Origin: an uncultured Clostridia bacterium
GTDB lineage: Bacteria > Bacillota > Clostridia > Christensenellales > CAG-314
DNA length: 37,496 bases
Assembly (NCBI GenBank): GCA_947624235.1
Contig: CANQJK010000012.1
Coordinates: 1-37,496, forward strand
Reading direction: 5' to 3'
In this document: positions 8,115 through 14,835 of the stretch, one piece after another
Layout: every line of letters begins with the position of its first letter
How positions within the stretch are numbered: the first letter of the stretch is position 1
Made by a program: the position numbers and the translations under genes
The notes under the pieces: generated by a model
What the model saw: the letters and a program-made list of their open reading frames with translations, nothing else
Told to the model about the DNA's origin: nothing
The model's database searches: none

Positions 8115-9680
8115 GTGATAAGTTTGGTTGGAAGCGCCGTTATCGACGCCGTATTGGAATGGGTATTCGGGCTACTGCTGGTGGCAGAATTGGTGGTCAT
8201 CGGTGTGTTGGTATCCAAGCGTCTTTTGGTCAAAAAGACCAACGGCGGGGACGCTCGCTCGCAGGAGAAGTCCTTCTCGTCCATATCCGCCCGCTCCTTT
8301 GTCACCGTTGTCGCGTTGTTGGCAGTCATCATTCTGTTAAGCGGAGTGTTGTCCTACGTTATTCCGCAGGGAAGTTTCAGCCGTGACGACGACGGCGCTA
8401 TCGTCCCCGACAGTTATGTGGGCGGTAGAGTGCAAGGCATTGCCTTTTGGCGTGTGATCACCGCGCCCGTAAGAGTGTTTTTTGCCGAGGACGCCCTCAC
8501 CATCGTGATGATAAGCATATTTTTGTTGGTGATGAGCGGTGTGTTCAACGTCATGGAAAAAACGGGCGGTGTGTCCGTGTTCATTCGCAAAATAGTGGGC
8601 AAGTGCGGTAAACGCAAAATGTTGGTTATCTGCGTCGCCACATTGGTGTTTATGGCATTTGGAAGCTTTTTCGGCATGTTCGAGGAGCTTGTCACCTTGC
8701 TACCTATCATGGTGGTGTTTATGCTCAGCTTGGGTTACGACACCATGGTGGGTTTGGGCGTGTGCATGATGGCCACCTGCTTTGGATTTTCCGCCGCAAT
8801 AACAAACCCGTTCAGCGTGGGGCTGGCGTCGGGCTTTGCGGGCATAGGCGTTGCCGACGGCGTGTGGCTTCGTCTGGTGCTGTTTGTGTGCGTGTACGCC
8901 ATTGTTATCGGCTTTTTGTTTTTGCACATCAGGCGCATAACAAAGGATCCTACAAAGTCGCTCAGCTACGATGTCGATCGCGAAAAGTTGGAGCATTTGG
9001 AACTTTCTATCACCGAGGAAACCCCGCGCGACAAGCGATTGTTCAAAATTTATGCCGTGTTTTTCGGTGTGCAGATGGTCCTGCTGGTGGTGATCGCCAC
9101 CGTGCGCGCAATAAGCGGTTATGCAATACCCATTTTGGCTGTCAGCTTTTTGGTGGGAGGCGTCATTTCGGGACTGCTTGCGGACAAACCCAAAAAGGTC
9201 TTTGCCTGGCTGGGCAAGGGCATGTTGTCCATGCTTCCTGCGGTGTTGTTGATAGGAATGGCAAGTTCCGTCAAGCTTATCCTTGCCGAAAGCAACATTT
9301 TGGACACTGTCATGAACTTTGTCATCGGCAAACTGTCCGTCATTCACAGCAAATTTGTCATTGTGTTGTTGCTTTACGCGTTGATATTGTTTTTGCAGAT
9401 ATTCATCGGCTCCGCCTCCGCCAAGATATTTTTGCTGTTGCCCATTTTGCTACCCATTTCGCAGGCGTTAGGCATTTCTCCCACACTGGTGATACTCACC
9501 TACTGCATTGCGGACGGCTTTACGGATATGATCCTGCCCACCAACCCCGTGTTGCTGATAGGTCTGTCCATGGTCAACGTGTCCTACGGCAAGTGGGTGC
9601 GCTGGACCTGGTGGTTGCAACTGCTGATGCTTGTTTTCACCGTCGCCGTACTGCTGTTCGCCTCCGCCATAGGCTACTAG
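8115..9680 (+). CDS. YfcC-family integral membrane transporter (DcuC/anaerobic C4-dicarboxylate carrier superfamily)
   Basis: About 521 residues with some 12 membrane segments. Family hallmarks are YVIPQGSFSR near residue 80, GSFFGMFEELVTLLPI, and ITNPFSVGLASGFAGI. Near the C-terminus is GSASAKIFLLLPILLP, followed by CIADGFTDMILPTNP. YfcC-like proteins are proposed to carry amino acids or dicarboxylates; the substrate is not evident here. The start is uncertain. GTG 8115 sits 8 bases behind AGAGG (8102-8106), while the frame is also open from GTG 8106. The gene begins almost at the stop of the acyltransferase gene, so the two are cotranscribed. A strong terminator follows. Confidence 0.88.
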   Translation: MISLVGSAVIDAVLEWVFGLLLVAELVVIGVLVSKRLLVKKTNGGDARSQEKSFSSISARSFVTVVALLAVIILLSGVLSYVIPQGSFSRDDDGAIVPDSYVGGRVQGIAFWRVITAPVRVFFAEDALTIVMISIFLLVMSGVFNVMEKTGGVSVFIRKIVGKCGKRKMLVICVATLVFMAFGSFFGMFEELVTLLPIMVVFMLSLGYDTMVGLGVCMMATCFGFSAAITNPFSVGLASGFAGIGVADGVWLRLVLFVCVYAIVIGFLFLHIRRITKDPTKSLSYDVDREKLEHLELSITEETPRDKRLFKIYAVFFGVQMVLLVVIATVRAISGYAIPILAVSFLVGGVISGLLADKPKKVFAWLGKGMLSMLPAVLLIGMASSVKLILAESNILDTVMNFVIGKLSVIHSKFVIVLLLYALILFLQIFIGSASAKIFLLLPILLPISQALGISPTLVILTYCIADGFTDMILPTNPVLLIGLSMVNVSYGKWVRWTWWLQLLMLVFTVAVLLFASAIGY

Positions 9681-9710
9681 AAATCGGGTTTCATATATCT
9701 TTGAGCGAGT

Positions 9711-9748
9711 CAAACAAAAAACACGAGGTTTTCTCGTGCTTTTGTTTG
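9711..9748 (+). terminator. Rho-independent terminator after the YfcC-type transporter
   Basis: CACGAG (9722-9727) pairs with CTCGTG (9733-9738). The stem is extended by CAAACAAAA on the left and TTTTGTTTG on the right, so it could also end the opposing zinc-ribbon operon. Confidence 0.85.
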
Positions 9749-9781
9749 CTGACTAATTAAATAAGTTGGGATATTTACTTG

Positions 9782-10708
9782 TCAATTGTTTTGGGTGTCT
9801 GTGTTTTGAGTGTTTTCCTCTGTTTGGATATTTGTGAGTCCGTTGAACCATTTATTCATTCTGTTATCTTGAATTGTTGACATAATAATGCCGAAGATAC
9901 CGCTTGCCAGTAAACCTACGACTGCAAATGCAATAAGCACATAATTGAGTTTGGAGTAGTCCACAGATTGATCCAAGCAGATGAACTCCATTGCTATTTT
10001 GATATTTTCCGTTATGCTTACGCCGACAAGTACGGCGGCCGTTACGGCTATGATAATTTTTATTATCAAGGTCTTGAAAAAGTAGTTTTTCTCGGTTTGA
10101 TTGCCTTTCAAATATTCGCCGTATGCTACAAGTGTAAAAGCTTCCTGTTCTTTTTCACCTCCCAAATCATTGCAGTGCATTTTTAAATATTCTTTAGCGT
10201 CGATATTGCTCACTGTCAGCCAATTTGAAAAGCGAATTTGCATTATTCTTTCACTGGCGTAGTCGCGCACGGCGGAAATAATATAAACTATACACCCGAA
10301 GGCGATACATATTTTGATGTTGGAAAGAGTGGAATCTACTTCGAAAACGCGTTCGACAGGATCTTTTTTTGACCACAATATAAATAGCAACACACCTATA
10401 AGATAGATTACTATGTCTAATACATCCAACGCTTTGCCTGCATATTTAAGTGTCATTGCTATTTTCTTGTCTGCCGAAGCGCGGGCAAGCCATTGGTTTT
10501 GGATCGCTCCGCCCGTGGCTTTTTCTGCGTCCATGGGTGGAGCAGAGGTTTTGTCAAACACATATCCGCAATTTGTGCATGTCGGTTGCGTGTTTGTGTA
10601 AACCGCTCCGCATTCGGGACAAATTCTTATTGCCGTGCCACAATGCGGACAGGCATTTGCATTGGTGGAAATTTCTTTCCCGCATTCGGGACATTTTATC
10701 AAAGCCAT
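9782..10708 (-). CDS. Double zinc-ribbon membrane protein of unknown function
   Basis: A 308-residue protein. The first 55 residues hold four CxxC pairs (CPEC, CPHC, CPEC, CTNC), which make two tandem zinc ribbons. Four to five predicted membrane helices follow (about 95-115, 135-150, 215-235, 255-280). The tail is polar and rich in Asn and Thr. Zinc-ribbon plus membrane proteins of this build are common in Clostridia and mostly uncharacterised. AAAGGAG lies just before the start at 10708. It begins 2 bases after the stop of the preceding zinc-ribbon gene and is the last gene of that leftward operon. Confidence 0.85.
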   Translation of the reverse strand: MALIKCPECGKEISTNANACPHCGTAIRICPECGAVYTNTQPTCTNCGYVFDKTSAPPMDAEKATGGAIQNQWLARASADKKIAMTLKYAGKALDVLDIVIYLIGVLLFILWSKKDPVERVFEVDSTLSNIKICIAFGCIVYIISAVRDYASERIMQIRFSNWLTVSNIDAKEYLKMHCNDLGGEKEQEAFTLVAYGEYLKGNQTEKNYFFKTLIIKIIIAVTAAVLVGVSITENIKIAMEFICLDQSVDYSKLNYVLIAFAVVGLLASGIFGIIMSTIQDNRMNKWFNGLTNIQTEENTQNTDTQNN

Positions 10709-10710
10709 AG

Positions 10711-11259
10711 TTATTTGTCTCCTTTTGGGTACAAAGTGTTGTAAATCTTTTTTTCTTTCTTGTCAAAAGTATAGTTAAGTTCCAATTGTTTGTTTTTGCG
10801 TAGCCATTTTGCAAATTCCGTGTAGTAAATAACGTTATCTCTGCGTATTTTACGTCGAAACAAAAGTACTACAACAAAGCCAATGATCTCTGCCACAAAA
10901 AGTAATGCAGTAGAAACTATAAAGGCGCTCGTCCAAGGAAAATCTACATTGAGCGTTTTTCCTGTGATTCCCCTAATTCGCATGCAGACTATAATTATTA
11001 ACAAACAAAACCCGCCTATTGAATTCGCTGTCGCCAATAATTTGTAATTAGATCGGAATCTATAATTTTTTTTGAAAGTTTTATTCGAACAGCAAAATTC
11101 ATTCTCGTATTGCTTTTGCAGATCTTTTGGGATACTAAAAAACGACTTTTTGGCTTTTTCTTCTGCTTTTGCCTTTTTCAAGTCGTATTTGCAGTGGATA
11201 CATATATCTGTGCTGTCGCTTATCTTTTTACCGCAATTCGGACACTCTATAAGAGCCAT
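10711..11259 (-). CDS. Zinc-ribbon membrane protein of unknown function
   Basis: A 182-residue protein that begins almost identically to its downstream neighbour (MALIECPNCGKKIS versus MALIKCPECGKEIS), so the two probably arose by duplication of the N-terminal ribbon. It has one zinc ribbon (CPNC and CIHC), a basic/charged stretch, and two membrane helices at about 80-97 and 112-133. The charged C-terminus is probably cytosolic. GAGGTGA directly precedes ATG 11259. The start lies inside the 3' end of a 57-residue ORF, suggesting translational coupling. Confidence 0.85.
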   Translation of the reverse strand: MALIECPNCGKKISDSTDICIHCKYDLKKAKAEEKAKKSFFSIPKDLQKQYENEFCCSNKTFKKNYRFRSNYKLLATANSIGGFCLLIIIVCMRIRGITGKTLNVDFPWTSAFIVSTALLFVAEIIGFVVVLLFRRKIRRDNVIYYTEFAKWLRKNKQLELNYTFDKKEKKIYNTLYPKGDK

Positions 11260-11401
11260 AACTCACCTCGTTTTCCTTTTCTTCCTCGGCGGGCGCTTTC
11301 CATGAAAAAATAAGGCACACAACCATAGTTATCACCAGAAACCCGATAAACACCGAATATAATATCCCGCCAACAGGTACGATTTTTTTCTTTTTTGACA
11401 T
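11228..11401 (-). CDS. 57-residue single-pass membrane peptide, first gene of the leftward zinc-ribbon operon
   Basis: ATG at 11399-11401 follows AAAGG with a 6-base spacer and reads 57 codons to a TAA at 11228-11230. The product starts MSKKKKIVPVGGILYSVF, continues into a hydrophobic helix (about residues 10-33) and ends in a Glu-rich tail. That is the build of a small membrane protein with a positive-inside N-terminus. It overlaps the next gene by 32 bases in another frame. The promoter at 11418-11446 sits right in front of it, which strengthens the call. No family is recognised. Confidence 0.6.
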   Translation of the reverse strand: MSKKKKIVPVGGILYSVFIGFLVITMVVCLIFSWKAPAEEEKENEVSYGSYRVSELR

Positions 11402-11417
11402 ATTGAACCTTTAATAT

Positions 11418-11446
11418 ACAATAAATTTGCACCTATATAAGTGCAA
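11418..11446 (-). promoter_or_regulatory. Promoter of the leftward zinc-ribbon operon
   Basis: Read on the minus strand, TTGCAC (11446-11441) and TATTGT (11423-11418) are 17 bases apart. The -35 box is one arm of the palindrome at 11426-11447, so a protein bound there would block this promoter. Confidence 0.65.
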
Positions 11447-11447
11447 A
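11426..11447. promoter_or_regulatory. Palindromic operator between the zinc-ribbon operon and the XRE gene
   Basis: TTTGCAC and GTGCAAA are perfect 7-base arms around an 8-base AT spacer. Each arm contains a TTGCAC -35 box, one for each direction; rightward, CATTAT at 11450-11455 is a possible -10. A further half-site, GTGCAA, lies at 11498-11503. The obvious candidate ligand is the adjacent XRE repressor. Confidence 0.6.
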
Positions 11448-11511
11448 ACCATTATACATTGCGCATATAATAATGTCAAGCATTTGTTCCCAAATAAGTG
11501 CAATTTTGATT

Positions 11512-11739
11512 ATGAACACAATTATCGAGAAAAAAGTCGGAAACAACATAAGGAGACTACGCGAACAGGCGGGCATGACGCAGGAGACGCTTGCGGCGAA
11601 ATTGCAAGTTCGCGGTTGCGACATAACGCGCAGTGCCGTTGCCAAGATAGAGGTGGGGCAAAGACATCTTTATCCCGACGAGATAATTTTGATAAAAGAT
11701 ATTTTACGGACGTCGTACGAAGAAATTTTCAATTCATAA
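11512..11739 (+). CDS. Small XRE-family transcriptional regulator (Cro/CI type)
   Basis: A 75-residue protein consisting of little more than one HTH_3 domain: VGNNIRRLREQAGMTQETLAAKL for helices 1-2, then ITRSAVAKIEVGQR for the recognition helix region and LIKDILRTSYEEIF at the end. ATG 11512 matches the usual N-terminus of such regulators. An in-frame ATG at 11473 would add 13 residues, and neither has a good ribosome binding site. It is divergent from the zinc-ribbon operon across the palindrome at 11426-11447, so autoregulation and control of that operon are inferred. A repeat island begins immediately after its stop. Confidence 0.85.
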   Translation: MNTIIEKKVGNNIRRLREQAGMTQETLAAKLQVRGCDITRSAVAKIEVGQRHLYPDEIILIKDILRTSYEEIFNS

Positions 11740-11869
11740 AAATTTCGCTCGCATATCCCCTGCAAAATGGTTTCGCTTCGGGCGCCGCGCGCCTCGTAAC
11801 TCGAATTAGACACATATATTGCTCGCATATCCCCTGCAAAAAGGCTTCGCTTCGGACTTCGTCCTCGTT

Positions 11870-11990
11870 GCAGATTATTTTGCAGTGGACAAGCGAGCAT
11901 TTTATATTACACGCTAATCCAATTTTTAATTTATCGATTTCTGCGCTCCGCCCTTGTTGCATATTATTTTACAGTGGATACACTCGCTCT
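11870..11990. repeat. 121-bp direct repeat, left copy
   Basis: Matches 12222-12342 over 121 bases without gaps and with about 5 mismatches by eye. It starts GCAGATTATTTTGCAGTGGA and ends CACTCGCTCT. The two copies flank the hairpin modules of dispersed repeat copy 2. Confidence 0.85.
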
Positions 11991-12221
11991 GTCTGTATAA
12001 GGTTCCCGACCGCCCGCCCCTGCGTCGCAAATCGCCCTAGACATTTCCGCTCGCGCGAATAGCGCGGGCGGTATTGCTGTCAGGCGTTTGCTCCTTTCCC
12101 CACAAAGTCTTTGGAACTTTGTGGGGGCCCCGTTTTTCGGGGATATAATTTTTTTTACTACAATAGTGTTGGTGCAGATGCAGACATTTTGGGCTTACTG
12201 GTTTCAGGATAGAGAACATGT

Positions 12222-12342
12222 GCAGATTATTTTGCAGTGGACAAGCGAGCATTTTATATTACACGCTAATCCAATTTTTAATTTATCGATTTCGGCGCTC
12301 CGCCCTCGTTGCAGATTATTTTGCAGGGGATACACTCGCTCT
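12222..12342. repeat. 121-bp direct repeat, right copy
   Basis: Partner of 11870-11990. The differences cluster in the last third, where this copy keeps the TTGCAGATTATTTTGCAG form also seen behind rpsR near 5670. Confidence 0.85.
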
Positions 12343-12618
12343 CGTCGTTACAAGGTCGGGACATTTTTTGACTTGCTGATCTTGATGATAATGTTTTTTA
12401 TCATTTGGGTACCGCTGTTTGGCGGTTGTCACTCGTTATTCGCACGGACGTGTTTGTAGGTGCAACAAACAGAATTGGTGCAGATACGGGAGGATTTGGG
12501 ATTTGCTTGTTTCTGTTGTGGCGATCTTTTGGCGGGGCGGTTTGATGTGGCGAGATTTTTGTATAATTACGCGATCCTGACGAATATTGGCGACGTGTGT
12601 TTGGCTATGAAAAATCAG

Positions 12619-12647
12619 TTTACACCCTGTCGAAAAGGTTGTATAAT
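12619..12647 (+). promoter_or_regulatory. Sigma-A-type promoter of the aquaporin gene
   Basis: TTTACA at 12619-12624 and TATAAT at 12642-12647 have a 17-base spacer. The start codon is 265 bases downstream, which leaves a long untranslated leader. Confidence 0.7.
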
Positions 12648-12849
12648 AACGGTGCAAAAATTCTCAATGCGCAACAACGTATTGCGTTTGGAGCAATTTG
12701 CGCGTTGTTTCTCGTCGGCGTTGCAATGTCCGTGTTGCGATGTGTCCCTGTCAAATCGACGATCGGGCAAGCAATCGACGCTTCGAAAACTTTCGTTGAA
12801 ACGGGCAAGTAGTGCGCGGGCGAAAATTGAACAACGAAAATGTGCTATC

Positions 12850-12884
12850 CAAGGACTCGTGTGGCGCAAGCCTCGGGGACCTTG
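12850..12884 (+). promoter_or_regulatory. Hairpin in the aquaporin leader
   Basis: CAAGG (12850-12854) pairs with CCTTG (12880-12884), and inside it GGC-GCAA-GCC forms a GNRA-type tetraloop stem. It lies 14 bases before the Shine-Dalgarno. No known riboswitch was recognised. Confidence 0.35.
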
Positions 12885-12912
12885 AAAATAAATGGTAAAA
12901 GGAGAAAAAATT

Positions 12913-13629
12913 ATGCAAACATTAAAAAAATGTCTTGCCGAATTTATCGGTACAGCGGTGCTGGTCGTGTTCGGTTGCGGTGTTGCAGTGGCAACGGGTT
13001 GCGCGGGTAACGACGGCATTGTGGCGACGGCTCTTGCTTTCGGTTTGGTGATAGTTGCCATGGCGTATTCCATTGGGAACGTCTCGGGCTGTCACATAAA
13101 TCCTGCCGTTTCGTTGGCGATGGCGATAAACAAAAAGATATCCTGGAAGGACTTTGCTTTTTACGTTTTGAGCCAAGTGCTGGGCGCCATTGTCGGTTCT
13201 GCAATTTTGGGACTGTTCTTCGGCAGTTTTGCCAACCTTGGCGGTAACGCCGTCCAAAGCGTTGTGGTGGACAGATATTCCAACGGAGGCTATCTTGCCG
13301 TGGGCCTGGTGGTGGAGATCGTCCTCACGTTTGCCTTTGTGTTGGCAATTTTGGGCGTAACTTCCCGCACGGAAAACAAAGCGGTCACGGGCGTAGTTAT
13401 CGGCTTGACGTTGACGTTGGTGCACCTTTTGGGTATCCGCCTGACGGGCACGTCCGTCAACCCCGCACGCAGTATCGGACCTGCATTGCTCCAAATGATC
13501 GACGGAGAATTCGGCGCGATAAAGGAAATTTGGATATTTATCGTAGGACCGTTTGTCGGTTCTGCATTGGCTGCGGTGCTGTACCGTTTCTTGGACAAAA
13601 ATTCCGACGAAGTCAAGTTGGCAGAGTGA
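12913..13629 (+). CDS. Aquaporin of the MIP family, AqpZ-like water channel
   Basis: A 238-residue six-helix channel with both NPA boxes: HINPAVSLA in the first half and SVNPARSIGPAL in the second. The segment VHLLGIRLTGTSVNPARS puts a His where AqpZ-type water channels have their selectivity-filter His, while glycerol facilitators have a small residue there, so water rather than glycerol is the likely main substrate. The Arg after the second NPA is present. ATG 12913 has AAAGGAG at 12898-12904 with a good spacer; an in-frame ATG at 12892 lies upstream of that site and is less likely. It is a single-gene unit with its own promoter and terminator. Confidence 0.93.
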   Translation: MQTLKKCLAEFIGTAVLVVFGCGVAVATGCAGNDGIVATALAFGLVIVAMAYSIGNVSGCHINPAVSLAMAINKKISWKDFAFYVLSQVLGAIVGSAILGLFFGSFANLGGNAVQSVVVDRYSNGGYLAVGLVVEIVLTFAFVLAILGVTSRTENKAVTGVVIGLTLTLVHLLGIRLTGTSVNPARSIGPALLQMIDGEFGAIKEIWIFIVGPFVGSALAAVLYRFLDKNSDEVKLAE

Positions 13630-13835
13630 CAAATCGCAGTAGAAAGCGTTGTCAACAGCGCACTTGACGTCAACAACGGTTTCATTTGCAACCGCGCGCA
13701 TTGCGCGTGAAAAAGGCTGTTGCGTTAAGCTCGCAAACAACCCAAAACGGATAATTTACCAAACGACTTGAAATCTGAAATGCACCCTCTAAACGTTGTT
13801 CACTTTGCGTCTGACTTTTGGGGTTCATGGCAAAT
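13630..13835. other. Gene-free stretch after the aquaporin
   Basis: No gene is seen. Near 13712 is GGCTGTTGCGTTAAG, a diverged match to the inverted-repeat end of the MITE-like element at 16247. Near 13763 is ACGACTTGAAA, which resembles the inner arm of the same element, so this may be a decayed copy. Confidence 0.4.
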
Positions 13836-13858
13836 CGGTTTTCAAGCCGTTTTTTTTT
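13836..13858 (+). terminator. Rho-independent terminator after the aquaporin
   Basis: The hairpin CGGTTTTCAAGCCG (13836-13849) is followed by nine T (13850-13858). ACGACTTGAAA at 13763 could instead pair with the 3' arm and give a longer stem. Confidence 0.75.
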
Positions 13859-13972
13859 GTGACAATTTCCATAAAGAATGCTTTATGCGACAGTCCGCTC
13901 TGTCTTTTTGCAGAATAAACCGTTTTGTACAATACACTTTTGACAATTGCGGTCGAGGAAAGGCAAAGAGTG

Positions 13973-14001
13973 TTTACACTGCGCGGAAAATATTGTATAA
14001 T
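13973..14001 (+). promoter_or_regulatory. Promoter of rsmA-tilS, placed directly at the start codon
   Basis: TTTACA at 13973-13978 and TATAAT at 13996-14001 have a 17-base spacer. The rsmA ATG begins 7 bases after the -10 box, where transcription would normally start. Confidence 0.8.
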
Positions 14002-14007
14002 AGACGC

Positions 14008-14835
14008 ATGGACATCAAAAAATTGCTAAAAGACAGCGAATTTCACTTCAACAAGCAGTTCGGGCAAAACTTTTTGACGGACGAAACTCTGTTGGAGGAC
14101 ATATGCAGTGACGCGCAAATACAGGGCGGAACGGTGTTGGAAATAGGCGCGGGCGCAGGCACGCTCACAAGGGCGCTTTGTCGTCATGCGGACAGGGTGG
14201 TGTCTTTTGAGGTGGACCGCAACTTGCAACGCATCCTCGACGTGACGCTTGCCGATTGCGACAACGTGCGCTACATCATCGGCGACATAATGAAGTACAC
14301 AATGGAGCAGATAGAGGCGCTGTGCGGAAAAGATTACCGCGTGGTTGCCAACATTCCCTATTACTTGACAAGTCCGCTCATCATGCGGTTTGTGGAGGAG
14401 GGCAAAGGCGTGCGTTCGCTTACGCTCACTGTGCAAAAGGAAGTTGCCGACAGGCTTTCCGCTCGTCCGTCCACCAAGGAGTACGGTGCGATCACCGTTG
14501 CCGTGCAGGCGGTAGCCGACGTCGAGGTCACGCGCGTGTTGTCGCGGGATCTGTTTTATCCCAAGCCCAATGTGGATAGCGCCGTGGTAAACGTGCGTTT
14601 TTGCCGAGACAAGCGGGATATTGCCGATCCGAAACTGTTTCGCAAGACTGTCAAGTGCGCCTTTGCCATGAGGCGAAAAACGCTTGTCAACTGTCTTTCG
14701 GCGGGTTTCGGCTTTGAAAAGCAACAGGCGGTGCAGATATTGCACGGGTGCGGTCTGGAACAAAACTGTCGGGGAGAGGAATTGAGCGTGGAGCAATTTG
14801 TGGCGCTGAGCCGTGCCATAAAGGAGGTTTTATGA
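14008..14835 (+). CDS. rsmA: 16S rRNA dimethyladenosine transferase (KsgA/RsmA)
   Basis: A 275-residue SAM-dependent methyltransferase that dimethylates two adenines near the 3' end of 16S rRNA. FNKQFGQNFLTD is the typical N-terminus. The SAM site LEIGAGAGTLT is at residues 44-54, and the adenine-binding catalytic motif NIPYY is at 115-119. The C-terminal helical domain includes RVLSRDLFYPKPNVDSAVV. ATG 14008 is preferred because the family N-terminus starts there, although the frame is open further upstream. No ribosome binding site precedes it, and the promoter spacing suggests a leaderless message. Its stop overlaps the tilS start (ATGA). Confidence 0.95.
   Translation: MDIKKLLKDSEFHFNKQFGQNFLTDETLLEDICSDAQIQGGTVLEIGAGAGTLTRALCRHADRVVSFEVDRNLQRILDVTLADCDNVRYIIGDIMKYTMEQIEALCGKDYRVVANIPYYLTSPLIMRFVEEGKGVRSLTLTVQKEVADRLSARPSTKEYGAITVAVQAVADVEVTRVLSRDLFYPKPNVDSAVVNVRFCRDKRDIADPKLFRKTVKCAFAMRRKTLVNCLSAGFGFEKQQAVQILHGCGLEQNCRGEELSVEQFVALSRAIKEVL

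Larger units (their letters stand above)
11740..12618. repeat. Repeat island behind the XRE gene, including copy 2 of the dispersed repeat
   Basis: No gene is recognised in this stretch. The sequence TCGCTCGCATATCCCCTGCA occurs near 11747 and again near 11819. From 11819 it faces an inverted partner at 11878-11899 (22-base arms, 3 mismatches). Modules shared with the copy behind rpsR lie at 12048-12208, including the paired hairpins 12098-12108/12116-12126 and 12128-12132/12138-12142. The stems differ from copy 1 in sequence but keep pairing. A further degenerate GGTGCAGATACGGGAGGATT block lies near 12478. Frames open through this region have no ribosome binding site and follow the repeats. 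Confidence 0.75.

Noticed and set aside
12460..12885. Open frames in the aquaporin leader, including one from 12597 with a possible membrane helix
   Set aside because: They contain the aquaporin promoter at 12619-12647 and lack a ribosome binding site. They are more likely untranslated leader.
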